From contig CM074137.1 of NCBI GenBank assembly GCA_037178625.1, positions 1,364,001-1,428,000 on the forward strand: a stretch of 64,000 nt of DNA, given 5' to 3'. A program made the translations under genes and the position numbers. The notes under the pieces are model-generated. The model made no database searches, was not told where the DNA came from, and saw only the letters and a program-made list of their open reading frames with translations. Source of the stretch: Skeletonema tropicum (lineage: Eukaryota > Bacillariophyta > Thalassiosirophyceae > Thalassiosirales > Thalassiosiraceae). Positions 32,852-42,286 of this stretch are shown piece by piece (within the stretch, counting starts at the first letter, position 1; every line of letters starts with the position of its first letter).

Positions 32852-33679
32852 TCAATCTTCTTCGTAGACGTAACGACTGGTACGTCGCACTCCACGTCCA
32901 CATGACTTGCAAAAGTACTCATCCACCCTCTTGATGGGCCGAGAAGACGATGATGCAGGATACGGTCCATGTGTTGCAGGATCATTAGGTCCATGAGAAA
33001 CATTCCAACATGTCAAAATGTCTTGTTCCTCTTCTACAATCACTCTAGCTCTAGCCTCACGCCATAAAACATTATGACAGGACTCTACAGATTCATCATC
33101 AGAATCAATCTGATCCAATTCATCATCAAAACTATCATCCCATTGGGCCAAGATATGACAGTTCCGTTTCGTTTCATCATCTAATTCGTCGTCGTCGTCA
33201 TCGTCTTCTTCACTACCATCACGATGAGGAAAAATTTGTCGTGATGCATTCGGAGACAAACGTTCCATATGCATGGGTGGATCACAGCCGCTAAATCTGG
33301 CAACAGAGTTGTTGCCAAAGCGTACTTCTTTTGCTGCTGGTGGTGTTTTTGTTGCGGGTGTTGTTGTTGTTTTGATGGGTGTAATGATGGAAAGTGATGC
33401 CATCTTTGGTACTAAATCATCATCATCATCTTCTGGTAGGTTATCGATTGAAGAGACTGAGACTGGAGAGGAAGGTTGTTGACGGCTTATTAGTGATTGC
33501 TTCTTGGCGTTTTGTTCTTGTATGCGTTTGGAGCGGCGAGGCTGTTGTTGTTGTTGTTGCTGTTGAGGCTTTTTTGGAGGAGTCCTGGCAGATCGGCGGT
33601 GTTGATCGGTCAGAACAAGTGATTGCAACGAACAACGGCGTTCAGCCAATCGAGAAGAGCGTCTATTATGGGAAGGCAT
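32852..33679 (-). CDS. Disordered basic/acidic protein with C-terminal Cys pair
   Basis: 275 aa. The N-terminal 60 residues have two R-R-S-x-R-L/I-x-E units (RRSSRLAER, RRSKRIQEQ) around a polyGln run (CAA/TTG repeat near 33550). A long acidic, Ser-rich middle (EEDDDDDDELDDE) follows. The conserved-looking C-terminus (SCHNVLWREARARVIVEEEQ, then CWNVSHGPNDPATHGPYP, then YFCKSCGRGVRRTSRY) has one C-x2-C pair that could bind metal with another partner. No family recognised. It converges with the HMG-box gene (146 bp) and is divergent from the nuclease gene. Confidence 0.68.
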   Translation of the reverse strand: MPSHNRRSSRLAERRCSLQSLVLTDQHRRSARTPPKKPQQQQQQQQPRRSKRIQEQNAKKQSLISRQQPSSPVSVSSIDNLPEDDDDDLVPKMASLSIITPIKTTTTPATKTPPAAKEVRFGNNSVARFSGCDPPMHMERLSPNASRQIFPHRDGSEEDDDDDDELDDETKRNCHILAQWDDSFDDELDQIDSDDESVESCHNVLWREARARVIVEEEQDILTCWNVSHGPNDPATHGPYPASSSSRPIKRVDEYFCKSCGRGVRRTSRYVYEED

Positions 33680-34222
33680 CGTTGTTAATGGTATATAGTG
33701 GATCTGTTGATAATAAGTATATGAAGCCTTATTGTGGATCGCTCATGAACATGATCCAATATTATTTATGAACCAACGCCAAAGCAAAAAGGATCAAAGC
33801 TGAAGAAAGTGAAAAGTCAGTTGATTTTCCGACATTTTGTTTCGGCTGTTTTCGGAGTCTCGTACGCGTCCTCTTTCTGCGAAGTTCTCGCCAAAATTTC
33901 AATAGAAAGGGCCGGTGAGTACCGCGAATGGTAAAGTTCTCACCAAAATCTCATTAGATAGGCAGAAACGAAGATAATCTCTTGGTAAAAGGTAAACCGC
34001 GCGACCCAGACGGTGTCTTCAACTTTGGTCACTGCGACTGAACCTTCACAAGAAAAGCGACCGCATCATCGTCGTCTCGATCGTCGTCTCACAGTTACAG
34101 TTAATAGTAGCTAAGTATTAATTTAGTTAGCGTTGGGCGCTGTAAGTACATACTTCATTCCATCTTCCATCACCCCGCCGCCCAGGCCCGCCCATACACA
34201 AAAGAAGTATTGCGTTGTCACC
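33680..34222. other. Divergent intergenic region
   Basis: 0.54 kb between two divergent genes. It contains a small imperfect direct repeat (AAGTTCTC-G/A-CCAAAAT at about 33882 and 33934) and a short pyrimidine/purine tract (TCGTCGTCTC at about 34068-34090). Nothing else is visible. Confidence 0.4.
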
Positions 34223-35461
34223 ATGCCTTCGCCGGCGATGACTGTAGTAACTCACTCAGCGGCGCTCTGCGTTGGAGCTGCCGCTGTGACTTTATTGCTG
34301 CACCGACATTCTGATGGATCCACGGCGGCAAATAATGATGTTAGTGCACAAAGAGAAACCAAACAAAGCATCATTCCAAAATCACACTCGGACTGCTTCA
34401 ATGATATGCTACCAATGTTACCTATACGGCTATCACAGCCGAATGACAATCTACTAATTGCATTTGATACACGTAGTCGAAACCCTGCATTTGTCATGGA
34501 GCGGATAAAAAATTATAAGCAGCACAAAGATGCAGCAGCAGCAACACCACCACCATCACGAAAGAACAAGAGGTTCTTTGAAGACAAGACAATTCCCGCC
34601 CATCATCGCTCACGGAATCATCATTATCGAAATTCAGGGTATGATCGAGGACATTTAGCTCCTGCGGCCGACTTTAAAAGGGATGGTGAAGTACATGATA
34701 GTTTTTCATTGTCCAATATTTCACCGCAGTTACCAAGATTTAATCGAACAATGTGGTTGAGAGTAGAGGAATTTGTTCGAAGTGTAGCGGAACATGAAGA
34801 GAAACAACATAAGGGTGATGATGATGCTTCTTCTGAGGTACAAACCTGGGTTATGACAGGTCCACTTTGGCTACCATCATCGACTGTGGGGAAGGATAAA
34901 TTTCAATACTCGTATGAAGCAATAGGGCATCCTCCATCACTAATTCATGTACCCACTCATTTCTTCAAGGTTATAGTAGTAGTTTCAAAAAGAACTGCAG
35001 AAAGTAATAGTGGATCTCCTCCTTTCCAGTTGAGGAAGTTTGCTGCATTTGTAATTCCACATTCCGAATCGGATGAAAAAAGTTCGAGACAACTCCGATT
35101 GGTGGATTGCATCGTTAGATTGACTGATTTGGAGGCAGTTGCTGGATTAGAATTCTTTCCTAAACTGCTTGGCTCTCATAATAGCGATGGTAGTGATGAT
35201 AATGATGATGGCAAACCGCTATACAAGGAGCTTGCAGATGCGCTGACAGATGACGTTAGAGCTCAAGCTAAAAACAATCAACTGCTACTTCTTGAGGATG
35301 ATACTGCAAAACATGATGAGAATGGCACACTGCAGTCACGAGGCGGGGTAGGAATCAGCAAACGAAGGCAGAAAAAGATCAAGCAATTACTACGAGATCA
35401 TTCTCCTTCATTGTGTCAGCACTTGTGCAAAAATAATAATGCTTGCTTCAAGTATTTGTGA
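34223..35461 (+). CDS. DNA/RNA non-specific endonuclease (EndoG/NUC1 type)
   Basis: 412 aa from the ATG at 34223 (CACCATGCC). A hydrophobic N-terminal stretch (HSAALCVGAAAVTLLLHRH, about 11-29) resembles the mitochondrial leader/anchor of EndoG. The beta-beta-alpha-metal nuclease core has DRGHLAPAADFKR (Asp141-Arg-Gly-His144; His is the general base in the family) and then LSNISPQLPRFNRTMWLRVE, whose Asn and Glu match the metal-binding N...N...E set. WVMTGPLW and THFFKVIVV follow as in the family. The C-terminus adds about 130 residues beyond typical EndoG (about 300 aa), with acidic patches and a basic stretch (SKRRQKKIKQLL). EndoG enzymes cut DNA and RNA in mitochondria and during cell death. 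Localisation here is inference. Confidence 0.9.
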   Translation: MPSPAMTVVTHSAALCVGAAAVTLLLHRHSDGSTAANNDVSAQRETKQSIIPKSHSDCFNDMLPMLPIRLSQPNDNLLIAFDTRSRNPAFVMERIKNYKQHKDAAAATPPPSRKNKRFFEDKTIPAHHRSRNHHYRNSGYDRGHLAPAADFKRDGEVHDSFSLSNISPQLPRFNRTMWLRVEEFVRSVAEHEEKQHKGDDDASSEVQTWVMTGPLWLPSSTVGKDKFQYSYEAIGHPPSLIHVPTHFFKVIVVVSKRTAESNSGSPPFQLRKFAAFVIPHSESDEKSSRQLRLVDCIVRLTDLEAVAGLEFFPKLLGSHNSDGSDDNDDGKPLYKELADALTDDVRAQAKNNQLLLLEDDTAKHDENGTLQSRGGVGISKRRQKKIKQLLRDHSPSLCQHLCKNNNACFKYL

Positions 35462-35664
35462 ATGAGATGGATACTCTAAATTTTCTGTTACACTTAATAC
35501 TACTAATGAAGAGAGGCACTCCAACCATTCTATATTGGCGTCTATCAATCCACTTAATAGATGCTCAATATTCCCATGAGTACACACAAAATACATCGTC
35601 CTGTGACATTATTGTTGTTGATATGTTCGCTTCCAAAACGACATCACACAAAAAATGATGTAAC

Positions 35665-36951
35665 CTACGCATACGATTGCGATCCAACCACAGTCGAAGT
35701 TCCCGCTGTCAGCACGGTACCGATTGCAGTATCGTCATCATTACTGACATCTTTTTCTACATCAGCTAATTCATCGTCTTCTTCCTCTCCTTCTTCGGGT
35801 TTGTTTGTCTTATTGCGACGGCAGAAGTAAAGCGTGATAGCAAGCACAATTAATAGGAGAGGAATGCCTACTGACATACCGATGATTTGTCCTGGAGTCA
35901 ATGTTTCTGGCGTAGGACTTGCTGGAAGTTCTTGTTCATAATCGGGTTTAGGCATTTCTCCCGGAGTAGGGTTCTCCCATCCTTCTGACCCAAGAGTTCC
36001 AATGGCAGTCTTGCATATATCATTCAAAAAGTTAGTTTGTGCCTCCGACACTGGACTTCCATCAGCACCTTCAACAGATAATTTGGCTCGATCGGCCTCA
36101 CAGCAATTATCTTCTCCACCCATCTTCTTACACTGACAAGTGAGTGTGTTCCATGCAAATTGAAGTGGCTCGGATAAATCATCAAAGGTGGTAATATCAT
36201 TTTCTGACAAGTATCCAAATGCCAGCAAGTTCAAGAACTCAACGTAACTATCTTTGTTTATCGCATCATCGACAGCTGTACTATCGATGATCGCGTAGCA
36301 GCTATCCATTTCAGCTTGTGTGAGTGTATCTTCTAACATACGTGAGGATGATATAGTGGGGATGTCTTCACTGCTTGATTGCAGTTTACGGCTGGATGAA
36401 ATTACAGGTATGTCTTCGCTGCTTGATTGTAGCTTGCGACTGGAAGAGATCGTGGGAATATCTTCACTGCTTGATTGCAGTTTACGGCTGGATGAAATTA
36501 CAGGGATGTCTTCGCTGCTTGATTGCAGTTTACGGCTGGATGAAATTACAGGTATGTCTTCGCTGCTTGATTGTAGCTTGCGACTGGAAGAGATCGTGGG
36601 AATATCTTCACTGCTTGATTGCAGTTTACGGCTGGATGAAATTACAGGGATGTCTTCGCTGCTTGATTGCAGTTTACGGCTGGATGAAATTACAGGGATG
36701 TCTTCGCTGCTTGATTGTAGCTTGCGACTGGAAGAGATCGTGGGAATATCTTCACTGCTTGATTGCAGTTTACGGCTGGATGAAATTACAGGGATGTCTT
36801 CGCTGCTTGATTGTAGCTTGCGCGTAGAGGAAATTACAGGGATGTCTTCGCTGCTACTACTTGCGGTGTAGGCAGCACGGAGGCTTTTGGCATCTGCGGC
36901 TCCACCAAAGATGGTAATGAGAGCAATGAGGAAGGTAAGCGAGTTCTTCAT
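35665..36951 (-). CDS. Secreted/type I membrane protein with 11 x 16-aa RKLQ repeats
   Basis: 428 aa. A signal peptide (MKNSLTFLIALITIFGGAADA) is followed by 11 tandem units of SSSEDIPVISSSRKLQ (about residues 32-207); the last unit ends RMLE. A Cys-containing domain follows (DSCYAIID ... LTCQCKKMGGEDNCCEADRA ... NDICKTAIGTLG, about 216-315), then a Pro-rich linker, one transmembrane helix (IIGMSVGIPLLLIVLAITLY) and an acidic cytosolic tail. Each repeat holds R-K-L, matching the R-x-L processing motif described for diatom silica-associated proteins, so the protein could be cut many times to release Ser/Asp/Glu-rich peptides. That role is inference. It forms a divergent pair with the PSxP gene at 37272, and a damaged paralog lies at 41120-41629. 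Confidence 0.83.
   Translation of the reverse strand: MKNSLTFLIALITIFGGAADAKSLRAAYTASSSSEDIPVISSTRKLQSSSEDIPVISSSRKLQSSSEDIPTISSSRKLQSSSEDIPVISSSRKLQSSSEDIPVISSSRKLQSSSEDIPTISSSRKLQSSSEDIPVISSSRKLQSSSEDIPVISSSRKLQSSSEDIPTISSSRKLQSSSEDIPVISSSRKLQSSSEDIPTISSSRMLEDTLTQAEMDSCYAIIDSTAVDDAINKDSYVEFLNLLAFGYLSENDITTFDDLSEPLQFAWNTLTCQCKKMGGEDNCCEADRAKLSVEGADGSPVSEAQTNFLNDICKTAIGTLGSEGWENPTPGEMPKPDYEQELPASPTPETLTPGQIIGMSVGIPLLLIVLAITLYFCRRNKTNKPEEGEEEDDELADVEKDVSNDDDTAIGTVLTAGTSTVVGSQSYA
36331..36858. repeat. Coding tandem array, 48-bp unit x 11, higher-order period of three
   Basis: The 48-bp unit encodes the 16-residue RKLQ repeat. Going along the protein, the residue after IP runs V,V,T,V,V,T,V,V,T,V,T, and the underlying DNA variants repeat with the same period of three units (144 bp). 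Triplets have therefore been amplified as blocks. Confidence 0.93.
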
Positions 36952-37271
36952 CTTGGTGTCTATATATTAATATTATATGTTGTAATGTATCTGTGAGAGG
37001 AAAATGGTGGTGATTGGCACGCATGTGGAATGTTTGAGGTATCGCCCAATCTCTAACCCCGAACCCAGGTGATTTTCTTCTTTTGTTCTTGATTTTCTCG
37101 TGCCTAAAACTTCCCTCCACTAATTTCGCTCAGCTCAAACTTCCCTCCACTATTCCACCTATCGCTACAACTCGATCTCATCAAAACCTGCTTCTCGACT
37201 GACAAATCCACCTTACTTATGAGCTACGCTCCTAATCTGCTCAATTATCATTATTATAGTATGAAAGAAAG
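36952..37271. promoter_or_regulatory. Divergent promoter region of the RKLQ/PSxP pair
   Basis: 320 bp between two divergent starts. An imperfect direct repeat, AAACTTCCCTCCACTA, occurs at about 37107 and 37138. The corresponding space of the second pair copy (about 41780-41850) contains related AAACTTC motifs. Regulatory use is inferred from position. Confidence 0.5.
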
Positions 37272-38648
37272 ATGAGGCTTCAAACTATTTTTGTCACATT
37301 GTTTTGCGCCGGCGTTCATTCGCTACCGGCTGCACGAAGTTATGATAGAAACATCGACACATCACACACACACGAAGATGAAGACGGGAGAGAACTTCAA
37401 ATAGATTGGTCAACTTTTGCTTCAGAGCTTGCTGAGAAAAACAAACCAACTGCAGTTCCATCAAGGTCGGGATCCTGGGGAATTATCACACGTTTACCAA
37501 CACCTCAAATAGAGCAAATAGAAGGGAAACCAGTGATAACTCGTTTTCCAACAAAACCACCAACGAGACATCCAACACGGATGCCTACGACAAGTCCTTC
37601 GGAATATCCGACATTGAAACCATCAGCAACACCTTCCTTTACGCCGTCAGTGCATCCAACAATACGCCCTTCGCTCACACCGTCAAGCGAGCCAACAAGT
37701 GACCCAAGTGACTTTCCTTCAGCATCGCCGACATCGCAACCTTCTATATCGCCATCGGACCAACCAACAAGTGCTCCAAGCGATCAACCTTCATTAACGC
37801 CGACAACAACGCCCTCATCAATCCCATCTAGCCAACCAACGAGTAGTCCAAGTGAATCTCCATCCTATAAACCGTCTGTCTCGCCTTCTACTCAGCCGAC
37901 AAATATACCAAGCATGTCTCCATCGGCGTTTCCAACATTGAAACCTTCTGCAACTCCGTCGATTCGGCCAACAACTCATCCCAGCACCTCGCCTTCTTTA
38001 CAACCAACAACTAGTCATCCGTCTAGCCACCCATCAAGTCAGCCTACAGCTACGGTTGAGGTCCAGGTTATATTAGAAGCTGGATCGAGAAGTGAAGGTG
38101 GTGTCAAGCTTGCTGTGCTAGGATCAACAGTTCTTATAATCATTAGTGCTTTGATTGTTAAACGAGGTATTGTACGAAGGATCAATGATGATGATGATGA
38201 TGGCAATGAAGAAGAGGGAAAAAACGATGTAAATGATGAAGAACGAAGTAAAGAAGACGATGAAGTGAAAGAGCAAAAGCAAGATGAACACAAATGTGAA
38301 GAGGGAAAGGAGGTACCACCAAGAACTTTCAGTAATGGACTCGTATTCCTAGCCAGAAGCAAGAGTAAAGAGGAGACTCTTCATAACAGAGAGAAGAGTG
38401 GTGCGAAAATGGCTGATGTTGAGGAAGGGCGAGACAATGGTGGGCATACCATCACTTATCCTTTACCACCTTCCGCTGCAGAAAGGCGAAACAATGATGG
38501 GCATACCATCACTTATCCTTTACCACCTTCCACTACTATTGACACTCGCACTTACAAGTCTAAGGACCGCCCAGGACTTGCTCCGTTTCATGTCATGGCG
38601 TCTCGTCGACAATCAAACAACACTTTCCCAATGTATCATGATGGATAG
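37272..38648 (+). CDS. Secreted PSxP-repeat single-pass membrane protein
   Basis: 458 aa. Signal peptide MRLQTIFVTLFCAGVHS, then HEDEDGRELQ (an R-x-L motif), then about 180 residues of short P-S/T-x-x repeats (PTSDPSDFPSASPTSQPS style) that would be extended and probably O-glycosylated. One transmembrane helix (VKLAVLGSTVLIIISALIV, about 276-294) follows, with a basic and then acidic cytosolic tail. The tail has a duplicated 16-residue unit (N-G/D-GHTITYPLPPS) made by a tandem DNA duplication near 38440-38530. Such mucin-like proteins are common at diatom surfaces and walls. The 3' end of this gene is repeated as a remnant at about 41880-42215. No catalytic domain. Confidence 0.8.
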   Translation: MRLQTIFVTLFCAGVHSLPAARSYDRNIDTSHTHEDEDGRELQIDWSTFASELAEKNKPTAVPSRSGSWGIITRLPTPQIEQIEGKPVITRFPTKPPTRHPTRMPTTSPSEYPTLKPSATPSFTPSVHPTIRPSLTPSSEPTSDPSDFPSASPTSQPSISPSDQPTSAPSDQPSLTPTTTPSSIPSSQPTSSPSESPSYKPSVSPSTQPTNIPSMSPSAFPTLKPSATPSIRPTTHPSTSPSLQPTTSHPSSHPSSQPTATVEVQVILEAGSRSEGGVKLAVLGSTVLIIISALIVKRGIVRRINDDDDDGNEEEGKNDVNDEERSKEDDEVKEQKQDEHKCEEGKEVPPRTFSNGLVFLARSKSKEETLHNREKSGAKMADVEEGRDNGGHTITYPLPPSAAERRNNDGHTITYPLPPSTTIDTRTYKSKDRPGLAPFHVMASRRQSNNTFPMYHDG

Positions 38649-39172
38649 AGTCGGCATCATTGCCGGAGAACAATCATCCCAGCTCGACGATACTCTTGGT
38701 AGGGAAAATCACAAAGTATCTTGGCAGTGGAAGCGTACGTAGAGTGGCAGAAAATAGGAGAACATTCGTAAACATTCACAGAAATCCGCAGTGTATTAAA
38801 AGAGATTGTAGAGAAAAATAGTATCGAAAAGATGTCTAGAGCTACTGATTAGAGTTTCGTCTATCAGGAGTATGCAGCATTACTAATAAATAGGGCAATG
38901 TTGCATGAAGAACTACTAAATTCACCTGAAGAGCTACCTAAGGGAGTAGATAATATTCGAAGGATTTTCTATTGATGATTTTCTTGGAATGACTGATTTA
39001 GCTCTAAATACATCTGTGAATTTTCGTTCGAGCTACTTATTGTACAAAGTACCTCAATTGCCGCGTTGAGGTAGGCTGAAATGTTGGAAAGATTGACATA
39101 TTGTCATCATTCCAGCCATCTAGCCATCGTATGCTGGCCCCAATGAAGGCCCCAATGTTGGATAATGGGTAG
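38649..39172. pseudogene. Intergenic stretch with a severed PT-rich gene tail
   Basis: After the PSxP gene there are about 0.4 kb without features. Then 39040-39172 (minus strand) resembles the 3' ends of the RKLQ/trypsin group: it reads THYPTLGPSLGPAYDG before a stop, next to noncoding sequence like that after the trypsin gene (ACAAAGTACCTCAATTGCCG against ACAAACTACCTTCATTACGG). It most likely is the original C-terminal end of the gene now at 41120-41629, pushed away by the insertion 39173-41151. Confidence 0.55.
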
Positions 39173-41151
39173 TAGGGGGGTGCGCACCCCTGATATTCAA
39201 ATTTCAAACCTATTATATTCCATCAAATATTGATCAAATACCTTCGTCTATACCCCCAATAGAAATCCTCAAAGTTTGGTGGTGTTATATCTTTGTCTTG
39301 TGTGGATATCAGCCTCCGTATAGGGGCACTTTTGGCCATCGTGGGAATGGATTTGGAGCTGAGTCGAGTCAAATCTGGTTAGCGAAACGATAGGAATCAG
39401 TATATATCGCCAAACACCATCCACTCTTTTAGGTCAACATGCCCACCATGGCGGACTTGACAGTATCGACCTCCTACACAGCAGTATACATAATTCCATC
39501 AACAATAGAGACCATCATATCATCCTATATGGTATGGCTGGCCATTTTGTGCTTTTATCAGCAGCTCCAACAAGTTTTTCTTCCGATCACATATCAAAAA
39601 TAAGACATTTTGAGCCGCTCGACTTCCGCCCAGATAGTGAATAATCAATATCACCACCTGTATCAAACTGTTAAGCACCGAAACAGTGGATATATTCCTT
39701 TAAATAACCATTGAGATGAATTCGGGCCACTCTTTCGGTGAGTTTCGTCAAAGGAGGCCGAGTTATATTGTGTCACCGGTGCCGATCGTCTCGACCATCG
39801 ACAACTTAATTTTGGCATAATATTCTGCAATATCTAAAATAAATCAGCATTTGCAAACCCCAAAACACCATGATATTGTTTCAAATATATTGTAGCAACG
39901 TTTGCGCACCGTGGTATTGCTGTGGACTGCTGATTCTTTCTAATATATACTCATGTGTGGTGAAATTTGAGCCATCAAAATAGGTGATTTTTAGCGTTTT
40001 GGGCATATAGCGTCCACTTTACGACTCATTTAACCCCAACTGCTGCGCAACATCGATGATAGTGACCAATAGAAGGGTGTTTTATGGTTGAATGGGGTTT
40101 GCAGCCATCTTATTATCCTACATTGGCATCGTACGGCTCCATGCGTTGAGTCGAGAATCATGTTCTGTGGTAGGCTTAGATTACACATATCATATCATGT
40201 TTTGTTAAATATAGCATATAAAGATGACCTGCTCTAGACATAGTATATTGGAAGGTGTTGTTTATATTTAAATGCTGTGAATGACCTCCACTTTCATAAA
40301 ACGAAAAAAGGCGCAGTGATTTTGTTGTATAATTATATGTCGCCCTAACAGTAGAGCGAGATGATTGAGCGGTTATCGTCGATTGTATCGGACACTGATC
40401 GACTGTAACATCCAACATGATCAATATCATCGATTGGTGCTGTTGTTTGGGTTATGGTACGCCACTCAGCATCCATATTATGCCATGAAGAGCTTTCTAA
40501 GCTGAGCTGATGTCTCACAATTTTGCATGATATAATTGATTATCACGACCCCACTTCATTAGATCCACCAAACCAAGCCATCATCCGACGCCAATTACCC
40601 ATAAAGAGTGCATATTGTAAGGCTGATTGATCTATATTCATTGTTCATTCCAATACTGTGATTCTCCACCTAGATTTTGAGCCGGTTCGGCTCATCGTGA
40701 CATGGCTGGTATGGCGCCGACGAGGACGTTGCTGTCAATTGAAGTGACCAGCGAGGCATCAGAGCATCCTCCTAGGTCTATACTATTGACGGATGTGAAT
40801 ATTCTTGGTATGAACCATGTCAGTTGTCTATTAATAGCGTCGGGGCGACGATGTATGCGTTGAAATCGGAGATTTGTCAGAAAAATGGCATGGTTTGTCA
40901 GCTTAATCTCCACCGGGTGAACACTTGAGACCACCAAACTCAACAGGCACATAGACGGGGGTATGGTCTATGTGCCTGTTGAGTTTCATAGTGTGAGAGG
41001 AAGTAATAACAGAGATTAAGCTGACAAAGGGTAATAATTCTTACGCCAAACTGGCGATGGCCAAATTTGGCCATGGTCAAAAAGTTTGACAAAAAATACT
41101 TGGCGCGCTCAACTCGTGATTAAAAAAAATCATAGGCTGCGCACCCCCCTA
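39173..41151. mobile_element. 1.98-kb insertion with 14-bp TIRs, non-coding
   Basis: The ends TAGGGGGGTGCGCA (39173-39186) and TGCGCACCCCCCTA (41138-41151) are perfect inverted repeats. ATGGGT occurs just outside on the left (39165-39170) and at the right edge (41151-41156) and may be the target duplication. The interior has no open frame above 86 codons, is AT-rich and carries a large hairpin near its right end (40894-41028). Flanking sequence on both sides belongs to a P-T-rich gene, which supports a real insertion. It is probably a non-autonomous DNA transposon; superfamily unresolved. Confidence 0.7.
40894..41028. repeat. Composite hairpin: 17-bp outer and 21-bp inner perfect arms
   Basis: The outer arms 40894-40910 and 41012-41028 (TTTGTCAGCTTAATCTC and its complement) and the inner arms 40936-40956 and 40966-40986 (core CTCAACAGGCACATAGAC) are both perfect inverted repeats about the same axis, with a 9-nt loop at 40957-40965. 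RNA from either strand would fold into a stable two-segment stem of about 135 nt. Confidence 0.88.
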
Positions 41152-41629
41152 TGGGTGTAGGCGTAATCGTTGGGTCCACCGTTGGCGAACTCGTTGGCCC
41201 CATCGTTGGGTCCACCGTTGGGTCCACCGTTGGCCCCATCGTTGGCACCATCGTTGGCACCATCGTTGGGGCCAACGTTGGCGAAAACGTTGGCCCAAAG
41301 ATGTGCCCTGCAAAGGAAGGCCCCAACGTTGGCCCCAATGTTGGATAAAGGGTAGGCGTTAATGTTGGAGAGATTGGCATATTGTCATCATCATCACTCG
41401 AGTCATTGTCGCTCTCCGTAATATTCCAGCCATCATCGGCTTGGGTAGACTGCGATGTGATGTTTTTGCTGCTTGATTGCAGCTTGCGGGTAGAAGAAGT
41501 TACAGGGATGTCTTCGCTGTTACTGCTTGCCATGTAGGAGGCTTGAGCTTGAAGGTTTTTAGCAACTGCGGCTCCACCAAAGATGGTGATGGTGGTGATA
41601 GCAATGAGGAAGGTAAAGGAGTTCTTCAT
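41120..41629 (-). pseudogene. RKLQ-type secreted protein gene, 3' end replaced by insertion
   Basis: From the ATG at 41629 the frame encodes 169 aa: a signal peptide (MKNSFTFLIAITTITIFGG) nearly the same as that of the 36951 gene, then SNSEDIPVTSSTRKLQ (one RKLQ unit), an acidic module (QADDGWNITESDNDSSDDDD) shared with the trypsin-gene tail, and a run of P-T-x-x tetrapeptides (TMVPTMGPTVDPTVDP). The last residues (AAYDFF) and the stop come from the inserted element (39173-41151), so the native C-terminus is lost. A similar P-T-rich tail lies beyond the element at about 39120-39172. A short secreted product is still possible. Confidence 0.7.
41167..41340. repeat. 12-bp coding minisatellite (GTTGGC/GTCCACC units)
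   Basis: Near-perfect 12-bp units of GTTGGxxCCATC/ACC type encode P-T-x-x tetrapeptides on the minus strand. Plus-strand Gly/Val- and Pro/Leu-rich frames here are shadows. Confidence 0.8.
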
Positions 41630-41879
41630 CTGTATGGTAGCTGTACAATAAGTAGTATTGCTCTGTGTAGGAGAATGAATTATGTTCTTGGCGACGGCGA
41701 TGGAGAACAAATCGCTCTCAATCGTGATATATTATCTTCAAATGCAGTTATATTCTTCTCGCTCTTGTTCTTTTGATTTCTCAACGCCGCGAAACTTCGC
41801 CAGTCTCAACTCAAACTTCAAAGTTCGCACCACACACCACACTAAGTACTTATCGCTATGTACTACAGGTATGTACCTA

Positions 41880-42215
41880 TCTCAGCGGACCTATCCTTTA
41901 CCCTTTGCTCCAATTGTGACACTCGCACTTACAGGTCTAAGGACCGCTTTCATGCCATGGCGTCTCGTCGACAATCAAACAACATATCACATGATGGATA
42001 GAGATTATAGTCATAGTCATATAGAGTCGGCATCATTTCCAGAGAGCAATCATCCCAATCCCAGCTCCATGATAACAACGTTACTCTTGGTCGAGAGAAA
42101 CATAGTATCTTGGCAGGTATGGAGTGCAACATTGGGTGATAAGAAATAGAAGGACATTCACAAACATTCACAGAAAATTGCAATGTATAAAAGAGTTGTG
42201 AAAAGATATCTTCCA
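41880..42215 (+). pseudogene. Remnant of a second PSxP gene 3' end
   Basis: This stretch follows, with gaps, the 3' part of the PSxP gene and its downstream sequence (about 38515-38800): TATCCTTTACC, GACACTCGCACTTACA-GTCTAAGGACCG, ATGGCGTCTCGTCGACAATC, CATGATGGATAGAG, GAGTCGGCATCATT and ACATTCACAGAAA appear in the same order. The upstream signal-peptide and repeat parts are missing, and the frame is broken. Confidence 0.75.
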
Positions 42216-42286
42216 TCTAAATCTAATCTAGCTATAATCAATTTATTCTACATTCTAAAATCATTTGGTTCCACAAACTACCTTCA

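Noticed and set aside
36331..36858. CRISPR-like array of 48-bp repeats
   Set aside because: There are no unique spacers. The whole unit is coding and repeats as protein in a eukaryotic secreted gene.
36320..36871. Plus-strand open frames of 150-183 codons over the RKLQ array
   Set aside because: They are shadows of the minus-strand array; the minus frame has a signal peptide, Cys domain and membrane helix.
39439..39603. 54-codon plus-strand frame inside the 1.98-kb insertion
   Set aside because: Too short, no domain, and no sign that it is a transposase.
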